Notes: generated by a model from the sequence alone, not told the origin. Numbered from the stretch's first letter, positions 26,740 through 35,648 are shown. The stretch is DNA of 64,000 nucleotides from CAIODY01 sp046051225 (GCA_046051225.1 JBJOOR010000001.1:124001-188000), one strand, 5' to 3'. Made by a program: numbers and translations.

Positions 26740-29406
26740 TTACCCCAATGCAGGTCTCAACCATTTCTCCGCCTCTTCATAACTCATGCCTTTGCGATTT
26801 GCATAATCGGTTAATTGTGATTTATCAATTTTTCCAACGCCAAAATATTTTGCATGTGGCGAAGCAAAATACCAACCACTCACACTTGCCGCAGGATACA
26901 TCGCTAACGATTCTGTTAAAGTAATTTCAGCATTTTTTGTGGCATCAATCAACTCAAACAATTTTATTTTTTCGGTATGGTCAGGGCAAGCAGGATAGCC
27001 TGGCGCAGGGCGAATACCATTATATTCTTCGGCAATTAATTGTTCGTTGGTCAAAGTTTCAGCAGTTTCATAACCCCAATATTCTGTTCTAATTTTTTTG
27101 TGCAACAATTCTGCAAATGCTTCGGCAAGCCTATCAGCCAAGGCTTTCAACATGATAGAAGAATAATCATCGTGGTTTTCTTCAAACTTTTTTACATGTT
27201 TTTCAATTCCAATTCCGGCTGTAACTGCGAATGCACCGATGTAATCTTGTTGATTAGAATTTTTTGGAGCAATGAAATCAGCTAAGCACAAATCCGCTTG
27301 CCCAGCAGCTTTCACAGTTTGTTGTCGAAGAAATTGCAAATTTATTTTTGAAGATTTTAAATCAATTTCTACATCATCCACATCATTTGAATTGGCTTCA
27401 AAAATTCCGAAGGATGCTTTTGCTGTCAACCATTTTTCTGCAATAATTTGTTGCAACATTTTTTTTGCATCGTTAAAAAGATGAGTGGCTTGTTCGCCAA
27501 CAATGGCATCTTTTAAAATGGCAGGATATTTTCCGTGCATTTCCCAAGTGATGAAAAACGGCGTCCAATCAATGTATTCAGCTATTTCAGCCAAGTCGTA
27601 ATTCGATAAATGTTTTACACCGATGAAATTTGGCTTCGCAATTTTTTCTTTTTGCCAATCAATTTTAAATTTATTTTCTCTTGCTTTTTCAATCGACAAT
27701 AATTTTTTATCAGATTTTTTATTCGCAAAATCTTCTGCCAATTTTTGATATTCTGCTTTTACTTCCGAAATAAATTTTTCTTTTTCTTCACTCAATAAAG
27801 TGGTAGAAACATTCACACTTTTCGATGCATCCAACACATGAATCACCGCATGATTGTAGGCTGGTGCTACTTTTACAGCCGTATGCATTCGTGAAGTTGT
27901 GGCACCGCCAATCATCAGCGGAATGGTAAAACCTTGCCGCTGCATTTCGCTTGCCACATGCACCATTTCATCCAATGATGGTGTAATCAATCCACTCAAA
28001 CCAATGATGTCGACATTTTTTTCTTTCGCAGTTTGCAATATTTTTTCGGCATGAACCATCACACCTAAATCAATAATTTCATAACCATTGCAGCCCAAAA
28101 CCACACCCACTATGTTTTTGCCGATGTCGTGCACATCGCCTTTCACCGTTGCTAATAATATTTTTTTTGCGCCGCCTTGGTCAAAATTGGGATTGTCTAG
28201 TTTTTCTTGTTCGATAAATGGTGTGAGATACGCCACCGATTTTTTCATCACTCTTGCACTCTTTACCACTTGCGGCAAAAACATTTTTCCGCTTCCAAAT
28301 AAATCACCAACCACACTCATTCCAGCCATCAATGGACCTTCGATAACAAACAACGGACGACCATATTTTTGTCTGGCTTCTTCCGTATCCACATCAATAT
28401 ATTCGATGATACCGTTCACCAACGAATGCGTCAAACGCTCTTCTACCGTGCCTTTGCGCCATGTTTCATCTTTTACTAAAACTTTTCCTTTGCTCTTGAT
28501 TGTATCCGCATGAGCCACTAATCTTTCCGTTGCATCATCTCTGCGATTTAAAATTACATCTTCCACCAATGCTAATAATGTGGGTTCAATTTCATCGTAA
28601 ACCTGTATCATGCCTGCATTTACAATACCCATGTCCATGCCAGCTTTGATGGCATAAAATAAAAATACCGAGTGAATTGCTTCACGAACCACATCATTTC
28701 CACGAAACGAAAATGAAACGTTGCTCACACCGCCGCTAATTTTTGCCAACGGCATTTTTTGTTTGATAATTCTTGTGGCTTCAATAAAATTCACGGCATA
28801 ATTATTATGCTCTTCAATGCCCGTGGCTACTGCAAAAATGTTGGGGTCGAAGATGATATCTTGCGGTGCAAAACCAACTTGCTCGGTTAAAATTTTATAA
28901 GCTCTTTCGCAAATTGAAACTTTTCTTTCAATGGTATCCGCCTGACCCACTTCGTCGAATGCCATCACCACAACGGCTGCGCCGTACATCAAACACAATT
29001 CGGCTTCGTGAATAAATTTCGCTTCGCCTTCTTTCATCGAAATGGAATTCACAATTGCTTTGCCTTGCACACATTTCAAACCAGCTTCAATAACACTCCA
29101 CTTGCTGCTGTCAATCATTATCGGCACTTTGCTGATGTTGGGTTCACTGGCAATTAAATTTAAAAACTTGGTCATCGCCGCTTCGCCATCCAACATGCCT
29201 TCATCCATGTTCACATCAATCACTTGTGCGCCATTTTCAACCTGCTGCAAAGCCACAGCCAAGGCTTCATCATATTTATCTTCTTTGATTAATCGAGCAA
29301 ACATTTTTGAACCAGTAACGTTGGTTCGTTCGCCGATGTTGACAAAGTTTGATTCTGGACGAATGATTAGAGGCTCTAATCCTGATAGTCTGGTATATTT
29401 ATTCAT
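26740..29406 (-). CDS. metH: Cobalamin-dependent methionine synthase, C-terminal polypeptide
   Basis: An 888-residue protein carrying the folate, cobalamin and reactivation modules of MetH. The pterin-binding domain begins F-V-N-I-G-E-R-T-N-V-T-G-S near 21-33. The B12 domain has D-V-H426-D-I-G-K, whose histidine is the lower cobalt ligand. The reactivation domain includes R-P-A-P-G-Y-P-A-C-P-D-H near 815. The homocysteine-binding part is encoded separately at 29908-30933, and together (341 + 888 residues) they equal a full-length MetH. Split MetH is known in Bacteroidota. A four-helix-bundle gene with repeat flanks separates the halves. Confidence 0.96.
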   Translation of the reverse strand: MNKYTRLSGLEPLIIRPESNFVNIGERTNVTGSKMFARLIKEDKYDEALAVALQQVENGAQVIDVNMDEGMLDGEAAMTKFLNLIASEPNISKVPIMIDSSKWSVIEAGLKCVQGKAIVNSISMKEGEAKFIHEAELCLMYGAAVVVMAFDEVGQADTIERKVSICERAYKILTEQVGFAPQDIIFDPNIFAVATGIEEHNNYAVNFIEATRIIKQKMPLAKISGGVSNVSFSFRGNDVVREAIHSVFLFYAIKAGMDMGIVNAGMIQVYDEIEPTLLALVEDVILNRRDDATERLVAHADTIKSKGKVLVKDETWRKGTVEERLTHSLVNGIIEYIDVDTEEARQKYGRPLFVIEGPLMAGMSVVGDLFGSGKMFLPQVVKSARVMKKSVAYLTPFIEQEKLDNPNFDQGGAKKILLATVKGDVHDIGKNIVGVVLGCNGYEIIDLGVMVHAEKILQTAKEKNVDIIGLSGLITPSLDEMVHVASEMQRQGFTIPLMIGGATTSRMHTAVKVAPAYNHAVIHVLDASKSVNVSTTLLSEEKEKFISEVKAEYQKLAEDFANKKSDKKLLSIEKARENKFKIDWQKEKIAKPNFIGVKHLSNYDLAEIAEYIDWTPFFITWEMHGKYPAILKDAIVGEQATHLFNDAKKMLQQIIAEKWLTAKASFGIFEANSNDVDDVEIDLKSSKINLQFLRQQTVKAAGQADLCLADFIAPKNSNQQDYIGAFAVTAGIGIEKHVKKFEENHDDYSSIMLKALADRLAEAFAELLHKKIRTEYWGYETAETLTNEQLIAEEYNGIRPAPGYPACPDHTEKIKLFELIDATKNAEITLTESLAMYPAASVSGWYFASPHAKYFGVGKIDKSQLTDYANRKGMSYEEAEKWLRPALG

Positions 29407-29476
29407 TAGTTATTGATTTGATGATTTATTGAATTATTGATTAAATCACAAAATCAACAACTCAATAAATCAAAAA
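29407..29476. repeat. TGATT/AATCA-rich repeat flank of the four-helix-bundle gene
   Basis: The 70 bp between the metH C-terminal half and the four-helix-bundle gene is made of AATCA/TGATT units in both orientations that can pair with each other. It shares AAATCAACAACT with the flank on the other side of the gene (29834-29935). Confidence 0.6.
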
Positions 29477-29833
29477 CTATTTCTTGTTCTGTCTTGCTGT
29501 TTTTCCTGATGCAGCAATGATTTTTAGTAATTCTTCTGTTTCAGTTTTTAATAAAGTCAGTTTAGAATTTGGCAAAGTTTTCGATTCTTCTAATAGCTCT
29601 AACCAAAATAAAGTTTCATCTAATTCTTCTTCTACAATTCTTAATTTATTTATAAAGTCCGCCTGCGATTTTGCTCTGCAAGCCGCTCTGTAGTTAGCCG
29701 CAGCACTTGTTCCCGAACGAAATATTTGATTGCCAATTGATTTTCCAGCAACTGATTTTGGCAACGATTCAACTAAGGGAAAAAATCTTAACGCAAACTT
29801 TTTTAATCGTGTATTTAACTCTGATGTAGTCAT
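29477..29833 (-). CDS. Four-helix-bundle protein (23S rRNA intervening-sequence family)
   Basis: A 118-residue all-helical protein. F-F-P-L-V-E-S-L-P-K-S near 18-28 precedes the family signature F-R-S-G-T-S-A-A-A-N-Y-R-A-A near 39-52, then F-I-N-K-L-R-I-V-E-E-E-L-D-E-T and W-L-E-L-L. This is the S23/IVS four-helix-bundle family, often found as stray genes in Bacteroidota and related to the Avd protein of diversity-generating retroelements. I used the ATG at 29833; the frame is open 22 codons further into repeat sequence. It lies inside the split metH operon. Confidence 0.85.
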   Translation of the reverse strand: MTTSELNTRLKKFALRFFPLVESLPKSVAGKSIGNQIFRSGTSAAANYRAACRAKSQADFINKLRIVEEELDETLFWLELLEESKTLPNSKLTLLKTETEELLKIIAASGKTARQNKK

Positions 29834-29935
29834 GATAATTTTTTGATTGGATGATTTTTTGTGTTGTTGATTAATGCAGACTATAATTTGGTAATTCAAT
29901 CAACAAATCAATAACTCACCAAATCAACAACTGTT
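29834..29935. repeat. TGATT/AATCA-rich repeat flank, overlapping the end of the metH N-terminal half
   Basis: Units of AATCAA/TTGATT in both orientations continue into the last codons of the metH N-terminal half, whose final residues T-V-V-D-L-V-S-Y are encoded by the repeat itself. This suggests the element inserted at or replaced the original 3' end of that gene. Confidence 0.6.
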
Positions 29936-30933
29936 CTTGGTTTATACTTCTTCATGTGTTCCGCCATGTGTTTGATATGGTCGGGCGAAGTGCCGCAGCA
30001 ACCGCCAACAATATTTACCCAACCATTCGCAGCCCATTCATCAATCACAGCACACATCATTTCGGGTGTTTCATCATAACCGCCAAACGCATTTGGCAAA
30101 CCAGCATTCGGATAACAACTCACATAACATGATGCAATGTTGTTCAACTCTTCAATGTGTTGTCGCATGTCAGCCGCTCCCAGAGCGCAATTCAGCCCAA
30201 CCGAAAAAGGTTTTGCATGAGCAATGGAAGTATAAAACGCTTCCAAAGTTTGTCCGCTTAATGTTCTGCCGCTGGCATCAGTAATAGTGCCCGAAATCAT
30301 TATCGGCAACTCCATTTGTTTGTCTTTAAAATATTTTTTAGTGGCGAAAATTGCAGCTTTTGCATTGAGTGTATCAAAAATTGTTTCGATTAAAATAATG
30401 TCAACGCCGCCATCAACAAGTGCTTCCACTTGTTCGTAATAGGCTTGCATCACTTCATCAAAAGTTACAGCTCGATAACCAGGATTGTTTACGTCAGGCG
30501 AAAGTGAAAGCGTTCGGTTGGTTGGTCCAATTGCACCAGCAGCAAAACGTGGCTTGTCAGGATTTTTTGCCGTGTACTCCAAAGCCGCAGCCTTGGCTAA
30601 TTTCGCCGATTCAAAATTGATTTTGTACACCTCACTTTGCAAATGATAATCACCTTGCGCAATGGTTGTTCCGCTGAAAGTATTGGTTTCAATAATGTCA
30701 GCACCAGCTTCTAAATATTCTTTATGAATAGCTGAAATAATATCAGGTCGGGTGATAGAAAGCAAATCATTGTTGCCTTTCAAATCATGTTTTGAATCTT
30801 TGAAAAATTCACCACGATAATCGGCTTCAGTGAGTTTATAACGCTGAATCATAGTGCCCATAGCACCATCAATGATTAAAATGTTTTTTGAAATTGCAGC
30901 ATGCAAAGCCGCTGTAGTAGCAGGTTGTGTCAT
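29908..30933 (-). CDS. metH: Homocysteine S-methyltransferase polypeptide of split MetH
   Basis: A 341-residue TIM-barrel homocysteine-binding domain equal to the first module of MetH. I-I-D-G-A-M-G-T-M-I-Q at 20-30 and E-T-N-T-F-S at 82-87 are conserved. The zinc-thiolate ligands are Cys249 (G-L-N-C-A-L-G) and Cys312-Cys313 (G-G-C-C-G-T). It activates homocysteine for methyl transfer from the cobalamin bound by the downstream polypeptide. The last residues are encoded by a dispersed repeat. A TAnnTTTG promoter and an 11-bp hairpin lie directly upstream. Confidence 0.96.
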   Translation of the reverse strand: MTQPATTAALHAAISKNILIIDGAMGTMIQRYKLTEADYRGEFFKDSKHDLKGNNDLLSITRPDIISAIHKEYLEAGADIIETNTFSGTTIAQGDYHLQSEVYKINFESAKLAKAAALEYTAKNPDKPRFAAGAIGPTNRTLSLSPDVNNPGYRAVTFDEVMQAYYEQVEALVDGGVDIILIETIFDTLNAKAAIFATKKYFKDKQMELPIMISGTITDASGRTLSGQTLEAFYTSIAHAKPFSVGLNCALGAADMRQHIEELNNIASCYVSCYPNAGLPNAFGGYDETPEMMCAVIDEWAANGWVNIVGGCCGTSPDHIKHMAEHMKKYKPRTVVDLVSY

Positions 30934-30964
30934 GTTTATTAGTTTTTATGTTAGTGAAAAAAAT

Positions 30965-31009
30965 TAGCGCTTTCAACCTAAACAATAAACAAATCCAATT
31001 GAAAGCGCT
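30965..31009 (-). promoter_or_regulatory. Leader hairpin of the metH operon
   Basis: AGCGCTTTCAA (30965-30975) and TTGAAAGCGCT (30999-31009) are perfect 11-bp inverted arms 23 nt apart. They start at about the predicted transcription start of metH and end about 32 bp before its ATG. It may be an operator or an RNA element. It does not match the SAM-I or SAM-II riboswitch patterns I know. Confidence 0.5.
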
Positions 31010-31010
31010 G

Positions 31011-31018
31011 CAAATGTA
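31011..31018 (-). promoter_or_regulatory. Putative -7 promoter element of metH (TACATTTG)
   Basis: On the minus strand the octamer is an exact TAnnTTTG match, placing the transcript start at the upstream arm of the leader hairpin. No clear -33 element was found. Confidence 0.5.
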
Positions 31019-31080
31019 CATCCATAACTTTACATTTAAAAATTAAATTTACTTACATTGAAGTATCGTATTTTTATAAA

Positions 31081-31476
31081 ATGAAACAAGACATTCAAAC
31101 TAGAACTGATATTGAATTGCTAATCAATACATTTTATGACAAAGTAAAGAATGATGATTTGATTAGCTATATATTTAACAATGTAGCTAATGTAAATTGG
31201 GAGCATCATTTACCCATCATGTATAATTTTTGGGAGTTTAGCTTGTTAGAAACAGCCAGCTATCGAGGAAATTTAATTGATAAACATGTTGCATTGCATA
31301 AGCAAGAACCCTTAACAGCCGAGCATTTTGAGCGTTGGCAATTATTGTTCAATCAAACCTTAGATGAACTTTTTATAGGTGAAAATGTAATAAAAGCCAA
31401 ACAAAAAATAGAGCTAATGAAAACACTAATGATGATAAAAATTGACAGAAGCGAACAAAAAGGTTTTATCCTATAA
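31081..31476 (+). CDS. Group III truncated hemoglobin
   Basis: A 131-residue globin. D-I-E-L-L-I-N-T-F-Y-D-K-V near 10-22 contains the B10-region tyrosine (Tyr19). W-E-H-H-L-P-I-M-Y-N-F-W-E near 40-52 is the group III signature, and the proximal histidine is probably His69 in D-K-H-V-A-L. H-F-E-R-W near 82-86 is the G-helix motif. Such globins bind oxygen and nitric oxide and are thought to detoxify reactive nitrogen species. The end overlaps the convergent mtaB stop by 6 bp. Confidence 0.93.
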   Translation: MKQDIQTRTDIELLINTFYDKVKNDDLISYIFNNVANVNWEHHLPIMYNFWEFSLLETASYRGNLIDKHVALHKQEPLTAEHFERWQLLFNQTLDELFIGENVIKAKQKIELMKTLMMIKIDRSEQKGFIL

Positions 31477-32787
31477 AACAATATTCCCTTCAATTCTTTG
31501 TTCAACAATAGTATTGATTAGAGTTTCATTAAATGGTGCAGAAATTCTTAAATAGTTATCTGCGTAGCCTTCTATAAGTCCATTTTTATTTTCATGTTCA
31601 AATAAAACTTTTCTTGTTGAACCCATAAATTGCTCTTGAAAGAAATTCATTTTTTTCAAACTTAAATTTCTAAGCGCTTGATTGCGTTGCTTACGAATAT
31701 GCATTGGCACTGCATTTGGCATTTCAGCTGCCAAAGTATTTGGTCGTTCGCTATAGGTAAATACATGTAAATACGATACATCTAAATCGTTCAAAAAATT
31801 ATAAGTGTCCAAAAAATCATTGTCTGTTTCATCAGGAAAACCAACAATCACATCAACACCAATACAAGCATGAGGCATTACAGCCTTTATTTTTTCAACA
31901 CGTTTTACATAAAGTTCTCTTTGATATCTGCGACGCATTAACTTTAGTAATTTGTTACTTCCGCTTTGTAATGGCACATGAAAATGAGGCATGAATCTTT
32001 TGCTTTGAGCAACAAAATCAATTATCTCATCCGTAAGTAAATTAGGTTCGATACTGCTAATTCTATAACGTTCAATTCCTTCTACTTTATCTAATTGCTG
32101 TATGAGTTGAAAAAAATCTTCTCCATTAGACCTCACTCCTTGCCCCTCTCCAATAGAGAGGGGTAAAGGTACTTCGCTTTTATTTTTAAAGTCCCCAAGA
32201 TTTACACCAGTTAAAACAATTTCTTTTACACCAAGCGCTGCTATTTCATTAGACTTTTTTACAGCATTTTCAATAGTATCACTTCTGCTTGCACCTCTTG
32301 CCATTGGTATTGTACAAAAGCTACAACTGTAATCGCAACCATCCTGCACTTTTAAAAACGAACGTGTTCTGTCGCCGAAAGAATAAGAAGAATTGAAAAT
32401 ATTTACATCATCAATATCACAACTATATACGGATGCTTTTTCCTTTTTCTCAAAATTTTTAAGATGCTCAACAATATTAAATTTTTCAGCTGCACCCAAA
32501 ACCATATCAACGCCTTCAATCTCAGCTATTTCGGTTGGTTTCAGTTGTGCATAACAACCTGTAATTACAACAGCAGCATCGGGTGCTTTGCGTTGAATTT
32601 GACGAACCAACATTCTACATTCTTTATCCGCATTTTCTGTAACGCTACAAGTGTTGATGACATAAACATCTGCAAAGTCTGTAAAATCAACTTTTTGCAT
32701 TCCTTCCTTCTCCATCATTCTTGATAATGTAGAAGTTTCAGAATAATTTAATTTACATCCTAAAGTATGAAAGGCAATTGTTTTCAT
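31471..32787 (-). CDS. mtaB: tRNA t6A37 methylthiotransferase MtaB with a repeat-derived insertion
   Basis: A 438-residue radical-SAM methylthiotransferase that converts t6A37 of tRNA to ms2t6A. The N-terminal UPF0004 domain carries the first cluster cysteines (Cys11, Cys47, Cys78). The radical-SAM cluster is C151-x3-C155-x2-C158 in D-G-C-D-Y-S-C-S-F-C, and a TRAM-like end follows. The start is the ATG at 32787, just behind a TAnnTTTG element; the frame is open 24 codons further. Residues about 205-220 (V-P-L-P-L-S-I-G-E-G-Q-G-V-R-S) are encoded by a palindromic dispersed repeat and look like extra sequence in a loop between conserved G-V-N-L-G-D-F and E-D-F-F-Q-L-I. Confidence 0.93.
   Translation of the reverse strand: MKTIAFHTLGCKLNYSETSTLSRMMEKEGMQKVDFTDFADVYVINTCSVTENADKECRMLVRQIQRKAPDAAVVITGCYAQLKPTEIAEIEGVDMVLGAAEKFNIVEHLKNFEKKEKASVYSCDIDDVNIFNSSYSFGDRTRSFLKVQDGCDYSCSFCTIPMARGASRSDTIENAVKKSNEIAALGVKEIVLTGVNLGDFKNKSEVPLPLSIGEGQGVRSNGEDFFQLIQQLDKVEGIERYRISSIEPNLLTDEIIDFVAQSKRFMPHFHVPLQSGSNKLLKLMRRRYQRELYVKRVEKIKAVMPHACIGVDVIVGFPDETDNDFLDTYNFLNDLDVSYLHVFTYSERPNTLAAEMPNAVPMHIRKQRNQALRNLSLKKMNFFQEQFMGSTRKVLFEHENKNGLIEGYADNYLRISAPFNETLINTIVEQRIEGNIVL
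32131..32167 (+). repeat. Palindromic dispersed repeat, copy inside mtaB
   Basis: CCTCACTCC is followed by the hairpin CCCCTCTC-CAATA-GAGAGGGG (32143-32163). It is the same family as 11961-11997 but inserted in the opposite orientation relative to the host gene, and it reads through in frame in both. Confidence 0.75.
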
Positions 32788-32793
32788 TGGCTG

Positions 32794-32801
32794 CAAAGAT
32801 A
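32794..32801 (-). promoter_or_regulatory. Putative -7 promoter element of mtaB (TATCTTTG)
   Basis: An exact TAnnTTTG match on the minus strand, 6 bp upstream of the mtaB ATG and within the 3' side of the region near the Nudix gene end. It predicts a nearly leaderless message. Confidence 0.4.
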
Positions 32802-32806
32802 ATAGC

Positions 32807-33265
32807 TTAGCACCATTTAACCACTTCCAATGGAAATGTTTTTCCTGACCTAATATCATTTACAATTGCTCTAACACTGTTAGGGGCCAACAACTCTTCC
32901 TCTTTAAAAGCATCTATTTCTGCTAATGAAACCCATCGGTGTGCTTTGATTTCATGGTGCCAAAAATCATCTTGCCTTGATATTTCTTTTGCCAAAAAAA
33001 CGTATCGAATCATATCCCATTTTCCATAGCTGATATATTTATACATTCCTAAAATGGAAGTTAGTTCAGCTGTAATACCAGTTTCCTCTTTGCATTCACG
33101 AATAGCACAATCAAATACCGATTCATGTTTTTCAAATCTTCCACCAGGAAAATTCCAAAGATTTTCGCTTTGTTTTTTCCCTTCTTGTACCATCAATATT
33201 TTATCTTCTTGCATTAAAATAACTGAAGCTGTAACAATGTTTGTTGCGATGGGTTCCATTTGCAT
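32807..33265 (-). CDS. Nudix hydrolase
   Basis: A 152-residue Nudix-fold protein with the full Nudix box from G41-G-R-F-E through R-E-C-K-E-E-T-G-I near 55-63, which holds the R-E-x2-E-E metal ligands. It hydrolyses a nucleoside-diphosphate-linked compound; candidates include MutT-like sanitising activities, but the substrate is not evident. It ends 20 bp before mtaB on the same strand. Confidence 0.9.
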   Translation of the reverse strand: MQMEPIATNIVTASVILMQEDKILMVQEGKKQSENLWNFPGGRFEKHESVFDCAIRECKEETGITAELTSILGMYKYISYGKWDMIRYVFLAKEISRQDDFWHHEIKAHRWVSLAEIDAFKEEELLAPNSVRAIVNDIRSGKTFPLEVVKWC

Positions 33266-33332
33266 AAAATTAATTTGTAACGAAAGTAAATAATTGACGT
33301 ATAGCCTTATCTCATCTTCACAACAATAATAT

Positions 33333-33923
33333 ATGAAAAAAAGTTTCTTGCTAATACTATTTAGCTTTCTGTTTCATTCCATTTTTGCTCAATCTTGGTC
33401 AGCCGAACAACTATCAAAAGCCAATACAGCAAAGGATATTGAATATTTATCACAAGCAGAAAAAGACGCCATTATGTATATTAATTTGGCAAGATTATTT
33501 CCAAAAGATTTTGTAAAAATGGAATTAGAAAATTATCAAGCCCCTATCAAATTCGGAACTTACTTAAAAAAATCATCTTACAAAAAATCATTGATTATAG
33601 AATTGAATAAACAAAAATCAATGGCTGCATTAACGTTTGAAAATGTATTGTATGAAGATGCAAAATGCTTTGCTGCCGAAATGGGCGATAGAGGCGAAAT
33701 TGGTCATGAACGAAGAAAATGTAAAGCAAGCAATTATGCCGAATGTTGTTCATACGGCATGGAAACAGGAAAAGACATTGCTATGCAATGGCTGATAGAC
33801 CATGATGTACAAGGCGTTGGGCATAGGCTTAATTGTTTAGAACCTACCTATACAAAAATTGGGTTGGCAATTCATACACATAAAAAATGGCAAGTATGTG
33901 CAGTGGCTGAAATGAATTTTTAA
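33333..33923 (+). CDS. Secreted CAP (SCP/PR1)-domain protein
   Basis: A 196-residue protein with a signal peptide of about 19 residues (F-H-S-I-F-A-Q). I-M-Y-I-N-L-A-R-L-F-P-K-D-F near 49-62, the G-H-E-R-R-K region near 124-129 and G-V-G-H-R-L-N-C-L near 162-170 correspond to the CAP fold with its histidines. Several cysteines suggest disulfides outside the cytosol. The role of bacterial CAP proteins is largely unknown. It converges on prfC with stop codons directly adjoining. Confidence 0.85.
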   Translation: MKKSFLLILFSFLFHSIFAQSWSAEQLSKANTAKDIEYLSQAEKDAIMYINLARLFPKDFVKMELENYQAPIKFGTYLKKSSYKKSLIIELNKQKSMAALTFENVLYEDAKCFAAEMGDRGEIGHERRKCKASNYAECCSYGMETGKDIAMQWLIDHDVQGVGHRLNCLEPTYTKIGLAIHTHKKWQVCAVAEMNF

Positions 33924-35513
33924 TTACCCTTCATCATTCATAAACTCACTAGTAAAATGAAAATGAATATCAGGATTATTTTTTCGTTCGGTATCTAAGT
34001 ACCAACTGCTTTGTGCCAAATAAACCAATCTGCCATCTTTATCGTTGGCTAAAAACTGATTTTTGAATTTGCAGAAATCCATCAATTTATTTTGGTCGTC
34101 AGAAGTTATCCAGCATGCTTTATAATAAGGCAAAGTAACAAAGCTCACCGTAGCACCATATTCGTGCAATAAGCGATATTGAATTACCTCAAATTGCAAT
34201 TCGCCCACAGTGCCGATGATTTTTTTATGCCCCATATTTTGGGTAAATAATTGCGCCACCCCTTCATCTGTTAATTGTTGTAATCCTTTTTCTAATTGCT
34301 TAGTTTTTAATGGGTCTTTATTTACTACTTCTTTAAATATCTCTGGTGAGAAGCTTGGAATACCTGTAAAAATTACGTTTTCACCCTCCGTTAATGTATC
34401 GCCAATTTTAAAATTACCTGTATCGAACAAGCCAACTACATCGCCTGGGAAAGCATCATCCAACACATTTTTACTTCTTGCCATAAAACTAAACGGACTA
34501 CTAAAGCGAACATCTTTATCTAATCGCACATGATGGAAAAATTTATTGCGCTCAAATTTTCCGCTACATACTCTTAAGAATGCAATTCTATCACGATGTC
34601 GTGGGTCAAGATTAGCATGAATTTTAAAAATAAAGCCAGTGAATTTATCTTCAGTTGGAGCAACTTCACGTTTATCAGTCGGTCGAGCTAAAGGCTTAGG
34701 AGCTATCTGAATAAAGGTTTCTAGCAATTCACGTACACCAAAATTATTCATGGCACTTCCAAAAAACACAGGAGCAATATGTCCACCTAAATATTCATTC
34801 ACATCAAAATCATGATACACACCTTCAATCAATTCAACATCGCTGCGCAATTGGTTAGCGTCCGCTTCTCCAACTTCTGTTTCTAAATTTTTATCTGATA
34901 GATTTTCAATCGTAATTTTTTCATCGTCTTTTTGTTTGGCTTGAAACAATTGCAATGTTTTGTCATACAAATTATAAACGCCTTTGAAAGTGCTGCCCAT
35001 ATTGATTGGCCAGCTTAATGGTCGAACTTTTATTTTCAATTTTGCTTCTAATTCATCCAACAAATCGAAAGCCTGTTTTCCATCTCTATCCATTTTATTG
35101 ATGAAAATAATCACGGGTGTATTTCGCATTCGGCACACTTCCATCAATCTTTCTGTTTGCTCTTCTACGCCTTTCACACAATCCACCACCAGAATAACAG
35201 AGTCAACAGCTGTTAAGGTTCTGTAAGTATCTTCGGCGAAATCTTTATGCCCAGGTGTATCTAATAAATTTACATTGATGCCATTGTATTCAAAACACAT
35301 TACGGATGTTGCCACCGAAATTCCACGTTGCTTTTCAATCTCCATAAAATCGCTGGTAGCATGTTTTTTAATCTTGTTAGATTTTACAGCACCAGCCACC
35401 TGAATGGCGCCACCAAATAATAGAAACTTTTCGGTAAGTGTGGTTTTACCTGCATCGGGGTGACTTATGATAGCGAATGTTCGGCGTTTGCTTATTTCTT
35501 CTGCGTATTTCAA
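33924..35513 (-). CDS. prfC: Peptide chain release factor 3
   Basis: A 529-residue translational GTPase that recycles RF1/RF2. The G1 loop is S-H-P-D-A-G-K-T-T near 17-25; G3 is L-L-D-T-P-G-H-K-D and G4 is I-N-K-M-D-R-D. Length and the long C-terminal domains with G-E-L-Q-F-E-V fit RF3 rather than EF-G. It is a single-gene unit facing the plus-strand CAP gene. Confidence 0.97.
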   Translation of the reverse strand: MKYAEEISKRRTFAIISHPDAGKTTLTEKFLLFGGAIQVAGAVKSNKIKKHATSDFMEIEKQRGISVATSVMCFEYNGINVNLLDTPGHKDFAEDTYRTLTAVDSVILVVDCVKGVEEQTERLMEVCRMRNTPVIIFINKMDRDGKQAFDLLDELEAKLKIKVRPLSWPINMGSTFKGVYNLYDKTLQLFQAKQKDDEKITIENLSDKNLETEVGEADANQLRSDVELIEGVYHDFDVNEYLGGHIAPVFFGSAMNNFGVRELLETFIQIAPKPLARPTDKREVAPTEDKFTGFIFKIHANLDPRHRDRIAFLRVCSGKFERNKFFHHVRLDKDVRFSSPFSFMARSKNVLDDAFPGDVVGLFDTGNFKIGDTLTEGENVIFTGIPSFSPEIFKEVVNKDPLKTKQLEKGLQQLTDEGVAQLFTQNMGHKKIIGTVGELQFEVIQYRLLHEYGATVSFVTLPYYKACWITSDDQNKLMDFCKFKNQFLANDKDGRLVYLAQSSWYLDTERKNNPDIHFHFTSEFMNDEG

Positions 35514-35648
35514 TTTTGTAAAATTTGGGATGCGAAGATAATCAGTATAGTAAGAATTTGATAAAGCATTTTAGCTTCTTTATTCTTCAACAAATATTAA
35601 AGTTTAATAATGGCTTTAAAAACATTTTTTAGCAACAAAAAATAAATG

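Noticed and set aside
29477..29833. Diversity-generating retroelement suggested by the Avd-like four-helix bundle
   Set aside because: No reverse transcriptase or template/variable repeat pair is present; the protein fits the stand-alone IVS family.
26740..30933. metH read as a gene broken by insertion
   Set aside because: Both halves start and end at domain borders with all catalytic motifs intact, and split MetH is known in Bacteroidota.
30965..31009. SAM riboswitch upstream of metH
   Set aside because: Only one hairpin is present and it lacks the conserved elements of SAM-I or SAM-II; recorded only as a leader hairpin.
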